A stretch of DNA of 64,000 nt from SZUA-378 sp036652815 (GCA_036652815.1 JAVVVE010000002.1:62001-126000), one strand, 5' to 3'. Positions 36,564 to 46,646 are shown, counted from the first letter of the stretch. Notes: generated by a model from the letters alone, not told the origin. Made by a program: numbers and translations.

Positions 36564-36986
36564 CTACATAATTACGGCACCATCGATATTTGTGTAGATA
36601 TTATCCTGCGTATCTGTCTGATCCATGGCTGTCACTACCGTTTTATTGGGTATGTTGACGATGAATGCCAGTTGATCGACTATCACTAAGGATTCGTTAA
36701 TCCCTTTCTCATTGGCTTTCCTGGTTCCTTCCTGTAAACGTTCCAGTTGATTATCTGTGAGCTCAATATTACGATCCTGAAGACGATTGGCTGCATGTTT
36801 TGAAAATTTAATGGAGCCGGCTGAATCTGCTGCTCTTACCTGTTCTGCACTCTTTTGTGCTAAAACATCTTGAAACGTAAGCCCCGTACTGGGTTTGTCC
36901 GGTACTCTCTGTGTCTTCTTAGAATTGTTTAAGTATTGTTCCTGTACCTGCGCAATGGAATGGAATTGGTTATTGGGAATGTTCAT
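36564..36986 (-). CDS. TIGR02530-type flagellar operon protein
   Basis: Protein of 140 residues found between flgD and flgE in many Firmicutes. The pattern FSKHAANRLQDRNIELTD and the C-terminal DQLAFIVNIPNKTVVTAMD match the family as I know it. Its role in hook assembly is undefined. Overlap-free spacing of 44 bases to flgD and 87 to flgE. Confidence 0.9.
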   Translation of the reverse strand: MNIPNNQFHSIAQVQEQYLNNSKKTQRVPDKPSTGLTFQDVLAQKSAEQVRAADSAGSIKFSKHAANRLQDRNIELTDNQLERLQEGTRKANEKGINESLVIVDQLAFIVNIPNKTVVTAMDQTDTQDNIYTNIDGAVIM

Positions 36987-37030
36987 CCGTCATCCTCCTC
37001 CGTTTTAATTTAGGCGGTTGGCTTTTCCGG

Positions 37031-37876
37031 TTATTTAGACAATTCCGCAATCTTATCAACATAAGTCTGAAGTTTGTCTTTTTGCTCTTTGGTTATGGAT
37101 TCTTTTTGCTTGTCGGTCATGCCTTCCATTAATTTACTGAGTGCTTCTACCATCGTCTTTTGTTCTAAAGTCAACTTATCCAGTTCCGGCAATTTGCCCA
37201 GATCTTCTGTGAATTTTTTAACCGGATCTGCGTCTCCATCTGGTGTTTTCTTAAGGTCTGCGATCTTGTCTACATATTCTTTGAGTTGATCTGCTTGTTC
37301 TCTGGTGATAAATTCTTTTTGATATTGATCCATACCCTGATAGATCTTATCAAGCTCTGCAACCTCTTTTTCGTTGGCTAATGTCAAGTCTGCCACAGCC
37401 GGTAATTTAGCTATTCTGGTAACTAAATCTCTTGCCATCTCATCTGCTTTCTCATAAGCCGGATCCATAACGCTGTCTAAATCATCAATCGAATAAAGAG
37501 AGCCTTTGATTGCAAGATATGCTTTGTTATTCTCAAACTGTACATAATCAACACGTCCATATACCATCCCTTTTTCGCCGGTCTGTTCATTGGTCGGTGT
37601 CATGTATACATTCTTACCAACCAAGCTAGAAGCTCGCTGTAGGTTTACATTATTGCTTACATTCTGCATCTGCTCTAATTCTGAGAAGGTAGCATATTGT
37701 GAGATGTATTCTGTGTTTGATGTAGGTTCCAATGGATCTTGATATTTCATCTGTGCAACCAATAATTGTAAGAAAGAATCTTTATCCATATTATTGCCTG
37801 CTTTATTGGTGGTGCCTGTAGAACCGATCTGTGAGTGAATCTGTCCTGCATCATCTACGGGTGCTATTAATGCCAT
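37031..37876 (-). CDS. flgD: Hook-capping protein FlgD with two C-terminal helical repeats
   Basis: Scaffold for hook assembly. The N-terminal FlgD signature is clear (DKDSFLQLLVAQMKYQDPLEP, then YISQYATFSELEQMQNV), and a short hook-cap region reaches about residue 145. Instead of the usual beta domains, the C-terminus has two similar helical segments (about 154-210 and 225-281), each with KLP, LTL, a YQKEFIT- or KQKESIT-like turn and YVDKIA(D/E)L. ATG 37876 follows GGAGAATAC; the total is 281 residues. Confidence 0.93.
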   Translation of the reverse strand: MALIAPVDDAGQIHSQIGSTGTTNKAGNNMDKDSFLQLLVAQMKYQDPLEPTSNTEYISQYATFSELEQMQNVSNNVNLQRASSLVGKNVYMTPTNEQTGEKGMVYGRVDYVQFENNKAYLAIKGSLYSIDDLDSVMDPAYEKADEMARDLVTRIAKLPAVADLTLANEKEVAELDKIYQGMDQYQKEFITREQADQLKEYVDKIADLKKTPDGDADPVKKFTEDLGKLPELDKLTLEQKTMVEALSKLMEGMTDKQKESITKEQKDKLQTYVDKIAELSK

Positions 37877-37906
37877 GTATTCTCCTTTCTGTAGCATACG
37901 CTACTG

Positions 37907-39457
37907 CTATGCGGTCAGATTAACGCTGTTTCCATTTTGTTTCATCATCTGTACCTGAATCTTGTCTTCTTCTTCCAATTCAGCTTCCGCTTCTTCGTCC
38001 AGTTCTCCCAAGACGAGTCTTTTGCTTCTGCCATTTCCTTTTGTTGTAGAATCGGTGTCCTCATATGGTGTGCTGTCGCCGCCCTGTTCCAGATTCCTCT
38101 CGAAAGAATGACTGGCAATCGTTACTTCAACTGCCTCAATCTTGATACCCTGTTCATTTAAGCTCTCTCTTAACTGAACGACCTGTGACTCCAATGCTTT
38201 TTTCACAGCTTCTGTCTCTGCAGTCAGCTGTGCAGTCACGACTCCGTTTCTAGTCGCTACCTGAAGATTGATACTGCCAAGATTAGCCGGCTGTAATTGA
38301 ATCTCCATCTCTGTGATGTTGGGACTGATATGTAATTTCATATAATCCATCATCTGTTTTAGGATGCTCTCGGTATCCACGATCTGCGGCGGTGCTGTAA
38401 CCGTTACTTCCGGTCGAATGTTTGTTGCCCGATTCATCAGATTCTGTAGAAAAGCCACATCGTTTGATGTATCATGCTGTGCATTGTTCTCTTGGTTCGT
38501 GTGATTCTGCTGCATGGCTCCCTGTTGTGTCTTAGGCTGTGTCTGGATCTCTTTATCCATAGACAGATCCTGTATCTGAGTTTGATCTGCGGAGGTCTCT
38601 TCTTCCGGCTGTTCTTCTACTGCCGTAGCTGATAAGACTCCCTCTTCCACTTCTTTGGTGGCTTGTGTCAACACACTTTGTATGTCCTGCTTGCCTGTCG
38701 TACCCGCCTGTGCTTGTTCTGCGGTTACCATATCTTTCGTGTGTGTATCTGCTGGCATCTCGTTGGTAACCGATACTTTGGGCTGTTCTTCCGATAGCTG
38801 CTGTGTACCTGAGCTATCCGGCAAGGTATCCTCCATACTCTGTTCCAAAGCTGTGACCTGTTCCTGCATCTCCATCTGTCCCAGCAGATCGGATAATGCA
38901 TCTTTGGTTACCCCTAGCTGTGACTGTAACTCTGTCAGTGCAGCGTCTACTGTTTTTAATAGATCGGTTAGCTTACCATATAGATTCTCATCCATCACGA
39001 GAGACATCATATCTGTTTCTCCTGATAAGCTGACTACCAACTGTGTCATACTGTCGGGATCCAGCAATTGTGACATTGACATACCGAGCGTTTGCATCGC
39101 TGCGAGGACTTCTTCCTCCGATACCCCCAGTTTGTCTGACACCTGACTCAGCAATTCTTGTGCTTTGTCTGTTACTTTGCGTTCCACTTGTGTATCAGGC
39201 TGCATTTTCTTTGCTTCCCTTACGTTGTGGATTTTGTCCTGCATTGCCTGTTGCTTTGACTTGTCTACGAATGTTTCTTCTTGGTGTGTGTCCTTTGATG
39301 TCTTTACATCCTGATTTGTCTGTGTGTGTGGTTTTGTTGCTTTACCCATGACCTGTGTAAAGTCTTGTCCTAATGTGCTCTGGATTGCTCCATTGGCACC
39401 ATGATTCGTAGCATTAATAAGATACGAATTATTATTTGTTACAGTTGCACTGGTCAT
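37907..39457 (-). CDS. fliK: Flagellar hook-length control protein FliK
   Basis: Secreted ruler of 516 residues. A long Gln/Thr/Glu-rich N-terminal region of low complexity precedes the conserved C-terminal domain (NITEMEIQLQPANLGSINLQ, LESQVVQLRESLNEQGIKIEAVEV), which signals FlhB to switch substrate. GGAGGATTTTA precedes ATG 39457; a TTG nine codons upstream is unlikely. Confidence 0.94.
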   Translation of the reverse strand: MTSATVTNNNSYLINATNHGANGAIQSTLGQDFTQVMGKATKPHTQTNQDVKTSKDTHQEETFVDKSKQQAMQDKIHNVREAKKMQPDTQVERKVTDKAQELLSQVSDKLGVSEEEVLAAMQTLGMSMSQLLDPDSMTQLVVSLSGETDMMSLVMDENLYGKLTDLLKTVDAALTELQSQLGVTKDALSDLLGQMEMQEQVTALEQSMEDTLPDSSGTQQLSEEQPKVSVTNEMPADTHTKDMVTAEQAQAGTTGKQDIQSVLTQATKEVEEGVLSATAVEEQPEEETSADQTQIQDLSMDKEIQTQPKTQQGAMQQNHTNQENNAQHDTSNDVAFLQNLMNRATNIRPEVTVTAPPQIVDTESILKQMMDYMKLHISPNITEMEIQLQPANLGSINLQVATRNGVVTAQLTAETEAVKKALESQVVQLRESLNEQGIKIEAVEVTIASHSFERNLEQGGDSTPYEDTDSTTKGNGRSKRLVLGELDEEAEAELEEEDKIQVQMMKQNGNSVNLTA

Positions 39458-39557
39458 TAAAATCCTCCTTTCTGAAGTTGTCAAGGTTCTAACATCATCT
39501 ATAATAACTCTTTATGAGCTACTATCATGTAATATATCGGTAAAGAACCCCATTATC

Positions 39558-40451
39558 TTAACCTGTAGGCTCCATTAATTTTGTAATCTTAGCAGCAACT
39601 TCCGGTGTCATCGCACCCAATATCTGCCCTCTGCTGTCCGCACTCATGACACCCAAAATACGTGCTGCCAGATCAAGATTGTCTTCCATCGCTTCAAAGA
39701 TAGCCGCCGCTTCTTTGGGTTTCATCGCGGAATATGTTTTGGCATAATCAGTTACTTCCTTGGTCTCTTCTAATTGCTGTACAACCTGTTTATAGAGGTA
39801 CTCTGCCGTGGTAGGGTCAATACTCTCGTAATATTTACGATATTCCTCAGCTCCCGGTCCTTTATCTGCATAGACCACCTCGTTATAAAATTCATCTTTG
39901 ATCCTTTGGAACTCTACCTGATTATCTTCAAAGGTCTTAAGGCGATCGATCTCTGCCTGCAATGCACTCATATCCTCTGTGGTAGTAGAGGTAGTAGACT
40001 GTGCCTGCTCTAATTCCAACTCCAGCACTTTAATCTGTGCCACTGCATCCTTGAGGCTGGAATAGCCATAATATTCATCTTCGACACTGTCTGCATTCGG
40101 ATCCAGCATCTTGCTCTTTGGCAGAATCTTATTCACGACCGGAACATCCTGTAGCACAGGTGCTAAGACCTGTGATCCAAATCCGCCTACGTCCAGATGG
40201 ATTAAAATACACAGGATGACAACCCAAATAAGAACAATGACAGCAGTCGTCATAACTGTAAGCACCGGTTTACTATCTTCTTCTTCAAATCCTTCTGCCT
40301 GATCGGACAGTTCTTTGGCTTTTGCTTTGGCTTCTTTTTTCTGCTGTTTTTGTTCTGCTTTTAGTTTCTTTTTTTCTGCCTTTAATGTTTTCTTGTCTGT
40401 AATAGCAGTATCCTGTACTCCCTCTGTCTCGTCTTGTTCCTTTAACGGCAT
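39558..40451 (-). CDS. MotE/FlbB-like protein with MgtE N-terminal-type domain
   Basis: Membrane protein of 297 residues. A highly charged Lys/Ala/Glu cytoplasmic N-terminus precedes one membrane helix (VMTTAVIVLIWVVILCILIHL), a coiled coil and a C-terminal MgtE_N-like module (TYSAMKPKEAAAIFEAMED, RILGVMSADSRGQILGAM). This matches the MotE/YlxF class between fliJ and fliK, thought to act as a stator or export chaperone. Start at ATG 40451 with GAGGAATTGAT. Confidence 0.88.
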   Translation of the reverse strand: MPLKEQDETEGVQDTAITDKKTLKAEKKKLKAEQKQQKKEAKAKAKELSDQAEGFEEEDSKPVLTVMTTAVIVLIWVVILCILIHLDVGGFGSQVLAPVLQDVPVVNKILPKSKMLDPNADSVEDEYYGYSSLKDAVAQIKVLELELEQAQSTTSTTTEDMSALQAEIDRLKTFEDNQVEFQRIKDEFYNEVVYADKGPGAEEYRKYYESIDPTTAEYLYKQVVQQLEETKEVTDYAKTYSAMKPKEAAAIFEAMEDNLDLAARILGVMSADSRGQILGAMTPEVAAKITKLMEPTG

Positions 40452-40461
40452 ATCAATTCCT

Positions 40462-40911
40462 CTATTCCTTTATTTTCTGACCGTAACGATAACTGGTTAA
40501 TTGATCGATTTCTTTGCTTTCGCTCGCTTTTTCTTCCTGTAAAAAAACATCAAATGCTTTTTCTCTTAATTTTTCATGTGTTTTACGTTCTTTCATCACT
40601 TCTGTTAGTTTCACGCGGGCTTCTTCCAGTTTTTCTTCTGCTTTCTTCACTTGTTTGATCTGTTCTGCGATATAATCGTCCATCCTCAGAATCGCCGTCT
40701 GCGTATCTATGATTTCCCGCACCTTTAAGTTATCTAGCAGTAATCTTCTGGCTTCGCTCTCATAGCTCTCTTTCCGCTGCCGTAATCCTTCCAATCTCTC
40801 TTCTTCCTCATTTAGATACATCCGTGCCGCCGCATAATCCATCTTGGCTTGCGTTTCCATCTTATTCTTAATATCCAGAATGCTTTGCATGCGATACTTG
40901 AACTTGGACAT
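40462..40911 (-). CDS. fliJ: Flagellar export chaperone FliJ
   Basis: Coiled-coil protein of 149 residues that stimulates the FliI ATPase and gate. It begins SKFKYRMQSILDIKNKMETQ, the typical FliJ start, and is helical and highly charged throughout. It follows fliI by 17 bases; the ribosome site is weak. Confidence 0.92.
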   Translation of the reverse strand: MSKFKYRMQSILDIKNKMETQAKMDYAAARMYLNEEEERLEGLRQRKESYESEARRLLLDNLKVREIIDTQTAILRMDDYIAEQIKQVKKAEEKLEEARVKLTEVMKERKTHEKLREKAFDVFLQEEKASESKEIDQLTSYRYGQKIKE

Positions 40912-40928
40912 CTTAAGACTCGCTTTCT

Positions 40929-42254
40929 TTATGATGTAAATAGGGATTCTAACAGTTCTACAGCTTCTTCAAACTCATATTTTTCTTCTACATCCTGCAT
41001 TAAGAAGGTATTTACAGCATTTATTTTCTCAATCGCATAATCTATATTGGGATTACTCCCTGACTTATAAGCACCTATATTGATTAAATCTTCTGCTTCA
41101 TTGTACGTAGCCAGTACATTTTTTAATTTACCTGCTGCTGCTTTATGCTCTTTATCCGCTATTTGACTCATACAACGAGAGATACTCTGTAAGATATCGA
41201 TAGCCGGGTAGTGATTCTTATGCCCCAGCTTACGGCTCAGCATAATATGACCATCCAAAATACTCCTCGCCGTATCGGTAATCGGTTCATTAAAATCATC
41301 ACCGTCTACCAAAACCGTATAGAGCCCTGTAATAGAGCCTTTACTGGAGCGTCCTGCCCTCTCGAGCAATTTGGGCATCTCTGCATAAACACTGGGCGGA
41401 TAGCCTCTGGTTACCGGTGGTTCTCCACTTGCCAGTCCAATCTCTCTTTGTGCCATAGAAAAACGAGTGAGGGAATCCATCATCAACAATACATCTTTTC
41501 CCTGATCTCTAAAATATTCTGCAATCGCCGTTGCCGTCTTGGCAGCCATCTTACGTTCCAGTGCCGGCTTATCCGAAGTAGCAACCACCATAACCGAACG
41601 TTTCATACCTTCTTCGCCCAAGTCTCGTTCGATAAATTCACGAACCTCCCTGCCACGTTCTCCGATCAAGGCAATCACATTAATATCTGCTTTGGTATTA
41701 CGTGCAAACATACCCATCAGCGTAGATTTACCCACGCCGGATCCTGCGAAAATACCGATTCTTTGTCCTTTTCCGACTGTAATCAGTCCATCTACCGCTT
41801 TAACACCCAGTGGAAGGACTGCATCGATCAAGGTCCTACTCATCGCATCGGGTGGAGACGCTTCTACAGAATAAGATACGCCGGTTCGTAATTCCTGTCC
41901 CTTTGGTAATCTTCCCAGTCCATCAAGTGTCTTACCGAGTAATTCTTCTCCCACTTGTACACTTAAGGGATATCCCATATTCTCGACTTTACATCCGAGT
42001 GCAATCCCATCTGCCGCCTCGTATGGCATCAAGAGCGTTTTGCCATCTTTAAAGCCTACGACCTCTGCCATAATGCATTTGGAGGCTGTCGCATCATCCT
42101 CATCCAGATAGATGCTGCACAGATCGCTTAACTTAGCATCCGGACCTGCAGATTCTATGGTAAGTCCTACTACATTTAATACTTTTCCAAGTTTTTTGTA
42201 GAAAGATTTTTCCATTAATTTTTTATATTTACAGACATTAATCGTTGTATCCAC
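40929..42254 (-). CDS. fliI: Flagellum-specific export ATPase FliI
   Basis: Export ATPase of 441 residues, homologous to F1-beta. Walker A is GIFAGSGVGKSTLMGM, Walker B is VLLMMDSLTRFSMAQREIG, and the family motif ASGEPPVTRGYPPSVYAEMP is intact. It works as a hexamer with FliH and FliJ below the export gate. Between fliH and fliJ. Confidence 0.97.
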   Translation of the reverse strand: MDTTINVCKYKKLMEKSFYKKLGKVLNVVGLTIESAGPDAKLSDLCSIYLDEDDATASKCIMAEVVGFKDGKTLLMPYEAADGIALGCKVENMGYPLSVQVGEELLGKTLDGLGRLPKGQELRTGVSYSVEASPPDAMSRTLIDAVLPLGVKAVDGLITVGKGQRIGIFAGSGVGKSTLMGMFARNTKADINVIALIGERGREVREFIERDLGEEGMKRSVMVVATSDKPALERKMAAKTATAIAEYFRDQGKDVLLMMDSLTRFSMAQREIGLASGEPPVTRGYPPSVYAEMPKLLERAGRSSKGSITGLYTVLVDGDDFNEPITDTARSILDGHIMLSRKLGHKNHYPAIDILQSISRCMSQIADKEHKAAAGKLKNVLATYNEAEDLINIGAYKSGSNPNIDYAIEKINAVNTFLMQDVEEKYEFEEAVELLESLFTS

Positions 42255-42269
42255 TTGCTACCTCATGCG

Positions 42270-43160
42270 CTACGAGTAGGATAATAGCTTCAATTCTTTC
42301 GTCAGTTGCTGCAGTTGTGTATCGATTCCACAATCAAAGATGCCGCTGTTGGTCTCCACGAGACAATCCCCTGCTAGCAGTGTCTTATCTTCGATAAATT
42401 CCATCGTTGCATTTTGGGCAAGATAGGATTGCAATTGATCTTTTTGTTTGTTTACAAACTCGATATCTTCTGAGGAAACTCGAATCAAAAAGTCTTTGCT
42501 GCTTCCACTTTGTCCCAGTACATCGGTAATGATAGAAACAATAGCCGGTCTAAAGGAATCCAGTTCTACGTGAAAAACATGTTCATAGATACCTGTCAGA
42601 GTATCGATAAACATAGGTTCTATCTCTTCTAATTTATCTGCATAATAACGCTCCAGTCTGGTCTCTTTTTCTTTGAGTTCCTGCTGTATCTCATCCGACT
42701 GATGTATGCCCTCTTGATATCCGGTGTCATATCCTTCGCGATATCCTTCTGCTTTTCCCTCTTCTCTTGCTCTTTGCCTGATGTTTTCTGCTTCTTGTGC
42801 AGCCTTCTCCATCATGGCATCTATCTCTCCCTGTGCTTCCTGCAGCACTTCTTCTCTGGTCGGTCCTGCCTGAATCGGATGTGCTTTGATGACCGGCAAG
42901 GGTTGTAAGGTATCCTCTTCCCCTTCCTGTGCTGTTTCTGTCTGTTCGCCCATCAGTGCTTCCACCTGGTCTGCATCCAGTCCTTGTGTAAAATCCACCT
43001 CTTCAAAGGATGGTGGCATCTGCCCGCGTTCTTCCTCTTCCTGTTGAATCGCTTCCCGTATCAATTGAAGCTTTTCTTCCAGTATCTCATTGGAATTAAT
43101 GACTCGAACCTCTTGCCCCTGCATATTGACAGCATTTGATTTTAATAGATTCCTAGACAA
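42270..43160 (-). CDS. fliH: Flagellar assembly protein FliH
   Basis: Regulator and peripheral stalk of FliI, about 296 residues. Long Glu/Gln-rich helices (with GEIDAMMEKAAQEAENIRQR and a Gly-rich GKAEGYREGYDTGYQEG repeat of GxxxG type) precede the conserved C-terminal domain. TTG 43160 is inferred as the start: GGAGG lies 11 bases upstream and the product begins (M)SRNLLKSNAVN, as is common for clostridial FliH. It overlaps the fliG stop by 8 bases. A TTG at 43193 is the alternative. Confidence 0.9.
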   Translation of the reverse strand: MSRNLLKSNAVNMQGQEVRVINSNEILEEKLQLIREAIQQEEEERGQMPPSFEEVDFTQGLDADQVEALMGEQTETAQEGEEDTLQPLPVIKAHPIQAGPTREEVLQEAQGEIDAMMEKAAQEAENIRQRAREEGKAEGYREGYDTGYQEGIHQSDEIQQELKEKETRLERYYADKLEEIEPMFIDTLTGIYEHVFHVELDSFRPAIVSIITDVLGQSGSSKDFLIRVSSEDIEFVNKQKDQLQSYLAQNATMEFIEDKTLLAGDCLVETNSGIFDCGIDTQLQQLTKELKLLSYS

Positions 43161-44169
43161 TAATCTCGTCACCTCCGCCTCTGGAAATAACAATCTCTGC
43201 TGAATCTTCTAATTTTCTAATTACATTAACAATCTTTTGTTGTGCTTCTTCTACATCTTTCATACGAACCGGACCCATAAAGTCCATGTCTTCTTTAATC
43301 ATCACACCCAGACGTTTGGATAAATTGTTAAAGATAGCTGCCTGTACCTGCTCATTAGAGCCTTTGAGTGCAATCGCAAGGTCATTATTATCCACATCTC
43401 GCAGTACCCTCTGAATAGCTCTGTCATCGAGTAATAAGACATCCTCAAATACAAACATCTTTTTACGAATCTCATCTGCAAGTTCAGGTTCCTCAATCTC
43501 CAGACTCTCCATGATATGCTTCTCTGTTCCACGATCTACTGTATTTAAGATCTCAACAACAGCATCCACACCACCGATGATGGTGTAATCCTGATTGACT
43601 AAGGATGCTAATTTAGACTCCAACACTTTTTCTACTTCTTTGATAACATCCGGACTGGTACGATCCATCAAGGCAATACGCTTGGCTACATCTGCCTGTC
43701 TGTCCGGCGTCAGCGATGAGATGATTGAAGAAGATTGTGCAGGTGATAAATAAGATAGAATCAAAGCAATCGTCTGAGGATGTTCGTCCTGGATAAAGTT
43801 AAGGAGTTGCGATGCATCTGTTTTGCGGATAAATTCAAAAGGTTTTACCTGCAAAGAAGCGGTCAGTTTGCTGATAACATCCAGTGCTTTATCGGTACCG
43901 AGTGCTTTCTCCAATAATTCTTTGGCATATCCAATACCACCTTCTGCGATATACTGCTGTGCCAGACAGATCTCATAGAACTGATTGATGACAGTGTCCT
44001 TGATCTGTGGTGTAATACTTCTCGTATTGGCAATCTCCAATGTAATCTCTTCTATCTCTTCTTCCTTCAAATGTTTAAATACCAGAGAAGACTTCTCAGG
44101 GCCTAACGCAATCAGAAGGATAGCTGCTTTTTGAATGCCATTAATCTTATCATCCGAACTCTTAGCCAT
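43153..44169 (-). CDS. fliG: Flagellar motor switch protein FliG
   Basis: Upper C-ring protein of 338 residues that transmits stator torque. The N-terminal FliF-binding part (GIQKAAILLIALGPEKSSLVF), middle EHPQ motif (DEHPQTIALILSYL) and C-terminal torque helix (MFVFEDVLLLDDRAIQRVLRD) are all present. The gene follows fliF by 6 bases. Confidence 0.98.
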   Translation of the reverse strand: MAKSSDDKINGIQKAAILLIALGPEKSSLVFKHLKEEEIEEITLEIANTRSITPQIKDTVINQFYEICLAQQYIAEGGIGYAKELLEKALGTDKALDVISKLTASLQVKPFEFIRKTDASQLLNFIQDEHPQTIALILSYLSPAQSSSIISSLTPDRQADVAKRIALMDRTSPDVIKEVEKVLESKLASLVNQDYTIIGGVDAVVEILNTVDRGTEKHIMESLEIEEPELADEIRKKMFVFEDVLLLDDRAIQRVLRDVDNNDLAIALKGSNEQVQAAIFNNLSKRLGVMIKEDMDFMGPVRMKDVEEAQQKIVNVIRKLEDSAEIVISRGGGDEIIV

Positions 44170-44175
44170 ACCTTC

Positions 44176-45771
44176 TTACCCCCAATCTTCATTTAGCCAG
44201 TTACGCAGCAGATTTGCCGCTGCCTCAGGATTCTCTTCTACAAACTTCTCTACCATCTGCCGTTCCTGTGATTTGGCTTCTGCACCGATATCTTCCAATG
44301 CTACTTCCGGTGTTGATTGTAATAAAGTCTCAACCGATAATTCTTCCTCTTCCTCGACTGGTTTCTCGCCTTTCATACTTCTTAAGACCACAAACGCCAG
44401 TAACGCTAAAATAATCACAATCAATACGATCTGTAAAATATCGGTTACTTTGATCTTTCCGCCTGCTGCATCTACATACATGGGTTCTTCATACGCAACG
44501 ATAGAAATATCCGCTTCGCCTATCCCGGTAGCTTTGGCAACCAGAGTAACAAAATCTTTATCTGTTGTCAGCTTAGTTCTTGCACTATTGGCTGCTTTAT
44601 ATTCATCCCAGGTAATGCCCTCCAATAATCCCTGACTTTTTGCATCTTCTTCTTTTAATATCTTATATTTAATCGCCGCTACCGACAAAGAGGACTGATC
44701 ATATACGATCACTCCGCCCGGTGTTGTGGTACTCGTAATGGACTCATCCTGTAAAAAATCTTCCGAAATCTCCGAAACAGAATCTGAATTCTGTGTATTG
44801 TTTTCCATCACATAAGTTGTCTCGGTATTGGACGTAGTGCCCGGGATACCGGCATTACCACCTGTTGAATCTGACTGGTAGGTATCTTTATGGCTATAGA
44901 GTCCCTGATCTGTGCCCTCCGGTGCCGAGTAAGCATGTGTTGTATTTTCTTTGGAAGAAAAATCAAGTTTAAGATTGCTGGCTACTTCTACATTATCGAA
45001 CTCATTCGTCCCCAGCAAGACCTTCTTAACTTCATTTTTGACCATATTCTCAGCTTGCTGTTTCACAGTCAACTGGTTGCTGGCACCACCCGATACGGAA
45101 TAATTATCCTCTCCCGCATAGAGAAGCTTTCCGTTGGTATCCACTATTGTAATATTATTCATCGTCTTATTACCCAGTGCTGTGGCAACGATTCTGGCGA
45201 TAGAAGTAGCCGCATCTTCCGGCATCTCTCCATCAATGCCCAGAATAATGCTGGCAAAAGATTCTTCTTCTTCTTTAATGAGTGTTCCATCATCTTCCGG
45301 AACCGAAATCTGTACACTGGCACTCTGCACAAAAGAGTATGCCATAAGATCTTCTTCTAATTGACCTTCGCAATATAGCTTATAACGTTTCTGTTTATCG
45401 GCCTCCGTTGTACTGAATCCACCCTTAAACACATTCTCCATGTCATAAGCTGCCACCGGTATATCATTGGCACCTAACAACAGATTGGCATCTGACAACT
45501 GACTTTTCAAAATCGTAATCACCAATCCATCATCTGATACTTTATACGTCAGTTTTTCTCCATCTAATAATTCTTTCACGACGGAAGCTTCCTTTGTAGA
45601 TTCACAAGTCGCCAGCAATTCATACTGTGGTCTGGTAAGCACTGTAATCAAAATAGCAAAAGCAAACACGACTCCTGCACTGCCACAGATAATAATCGTC
45701 TTCTGTTTTGATGTAAATTTATTCCACCATTCCATTATCTTCGCCGGAATCGCTTTCAGCTTATCTACCAT
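44176..45771 (-). CDS. fliF: Flagellar MS-ring protein FliF
   Basis: MS-ring subunit of 531 residues with two membrane helices: TIIICGSAGVVFAFAILITVL near the N-terminus and ILQIVLIVIILALLAFVVLRS near residue 440. The periplasmic part has the YscJ-like segment (LLATCESTKEASVVKELLDG). The cytoplasmic tail ends LLRNWLNEDWG, the FliG-binding end. GGGAGAG precedes the ATG. Confidence 0.97.
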   Translation of the reverse strand: MVDKLKAIPAKIMEWWNKFTSKQKTIIICGSAGVVFAFAILITVLTRPQYELLATCESTKEASVVKELLDGEKLTYKVSDDGLVITILKSQLSDANLLLGANDIPVAAYDMENVFKGGFSTTEADKQKRYKLYCEGQLEEDLMAYSFVQSASVQISVPEDDGTLIKEEEESFASIILGIDGEMPEDAATSIARIVATALGNKTMNNITIVDTNGKLLYAGEDNYSVSGGASNQLTVKQQAENMVKNEVKKVLLGTNEFDNVEVASNLKLDFSSKENTTHAYSAPEGTDQGLYSHKDTYQSDSTGGNAGIPGTTSNTETTYVMENNTQNSDSVSEISEDFLQDESITSTTTPGGVIVYDQSSLSVAAIKYKILKEEDAKSQGLLEGITWDEYKAANSARTKLTTDKDFVTLVAKATGIGEADISIVAYEEPMYVDAAGGKIKVTDILQIVLIVIILALLAFVVLRSMKGEKPVEEEEELSVETLLQSTPEVALEDIGAEAKSQERQMVEKFVEENPEAAANLLRNWLNEDWG

Positions 45772-45814
45772 CTTACGGTCTCTCCCTTACTGTATATCCT
45801 ATTTCAGCACATGC

Positions 45815-46141
45815 TTATATCTGCATCTGCATAATCTCTTTGTATGCTTCCATAAATTTATCCCGGACAGCTATCGTATAACTCATAGCCGTGGATGCTT
45901 TCTGCGTTGCGATAATGAGGTCATGCGTATTATCCGTCTCTCCCATTGCCAGTCTGATCTGTTCATTTTCTTTATCCGATATGTAAGCATCTGTAGTTTT
46001 GATATTATCTACTGCTGAGTTTAAAATGGCATCAAACATATTGCCGCCATCCGACCCATCTGCTTTCTTTGCAATCGCACTTTTAGATACCGCTTCCTGA
46101 ATCGCTCCCGAACTAACATTGTATAAAGATGATATATCCAT
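45815..46141 (-). CDS. fliE: Hook-basal body protein FliE
   Basis: Joins the MS ring to the rod. The 108-residue protein has the C-terminal family signature LIATQKASTAMSYTIAVRDKF and ends EAYKEIMQMQI. GGAGGATAGAAAG precedes the ATG. Third gene of the operon. Confidence 0.96.
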   Translation of the reverse strand: MDISSLYNVSSGAIQEAVSKSAIAKKADGSDGGNMFDAILNSAVDNIKTTDAYISDKENEQIRLAMGETDNTHDLIIATQKASTAMSYTIAVRDKFMEAYKEIMQMQI

Positions 46142-46205
46142 CTTTCTATCCTCCTTGGTGTCTTACCGGTCTCTTTCCGGTCTCTATTTATGATGTATCC
46201 CGCTA

Positions 46206-46646
46206 TTACTGCCCCATCTCAAGACCCTTCATCGCTATGGACTTGCTGGCTGTAAATGCTGTTGCATTGGCTTCAAAAGCACGGCTGGCATCGATTAAAT
46301 CCGTCATCTCAGCTACGATATTTACATTAGGATAGGTAACATAGCCATCTGCATCTGCATCCGGGTGTGCCGGGTCATACGCTTTATGCCCTTCCGTCTT
46401 ATCTTCTACCACCGAGCTCACTTTCACTCCTTTACCGGAATACTGATCCGTAGCTCGATTCAGGACTCTGCTAAATGGTGTCTGTGAACCTTTTTCTTCA
46501 AACGTAACTAATTTTCTCCTGTATGGTGTACCATCTTCCGTTCGTGTAGTATTGGCATTGGCTACATTCTCCGAGATAATATCCATACGATATTGTTGTG
46601 CTGTCAAACCGGATGCATTAATATCAAAAGCAGTAAACATTCCCAT
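46206..46646 (-). CDS. flgC: Flagellar proximal rod protein FlgC
   Basis: Rod protein of 146 residues. The N-terminal helix starts MGMFTAFDINASGLTAQQYR with ENVANANTTRT, and the C-terminal helix has YPNVNIVAEMTDLIDASRAF. ATG 46646 follows GGAGG; upstream in-frame starts lack ribosome sites. 39 bases after flgB. Confidence 0.97.
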   Translation of the reverse strand: MGMFTAFDINASGLTAQQYRMDIISENVANANTTRTEDGTPYRRKLVTFEEKGSQTPFSRVLNRATDQYSGKGVKVSSVVEDKTEGHKAYDPAHPDADADGYVTYPNVNIVAEMTDLIDASRAFEANATAFTASKSIAMKGLEMGQ

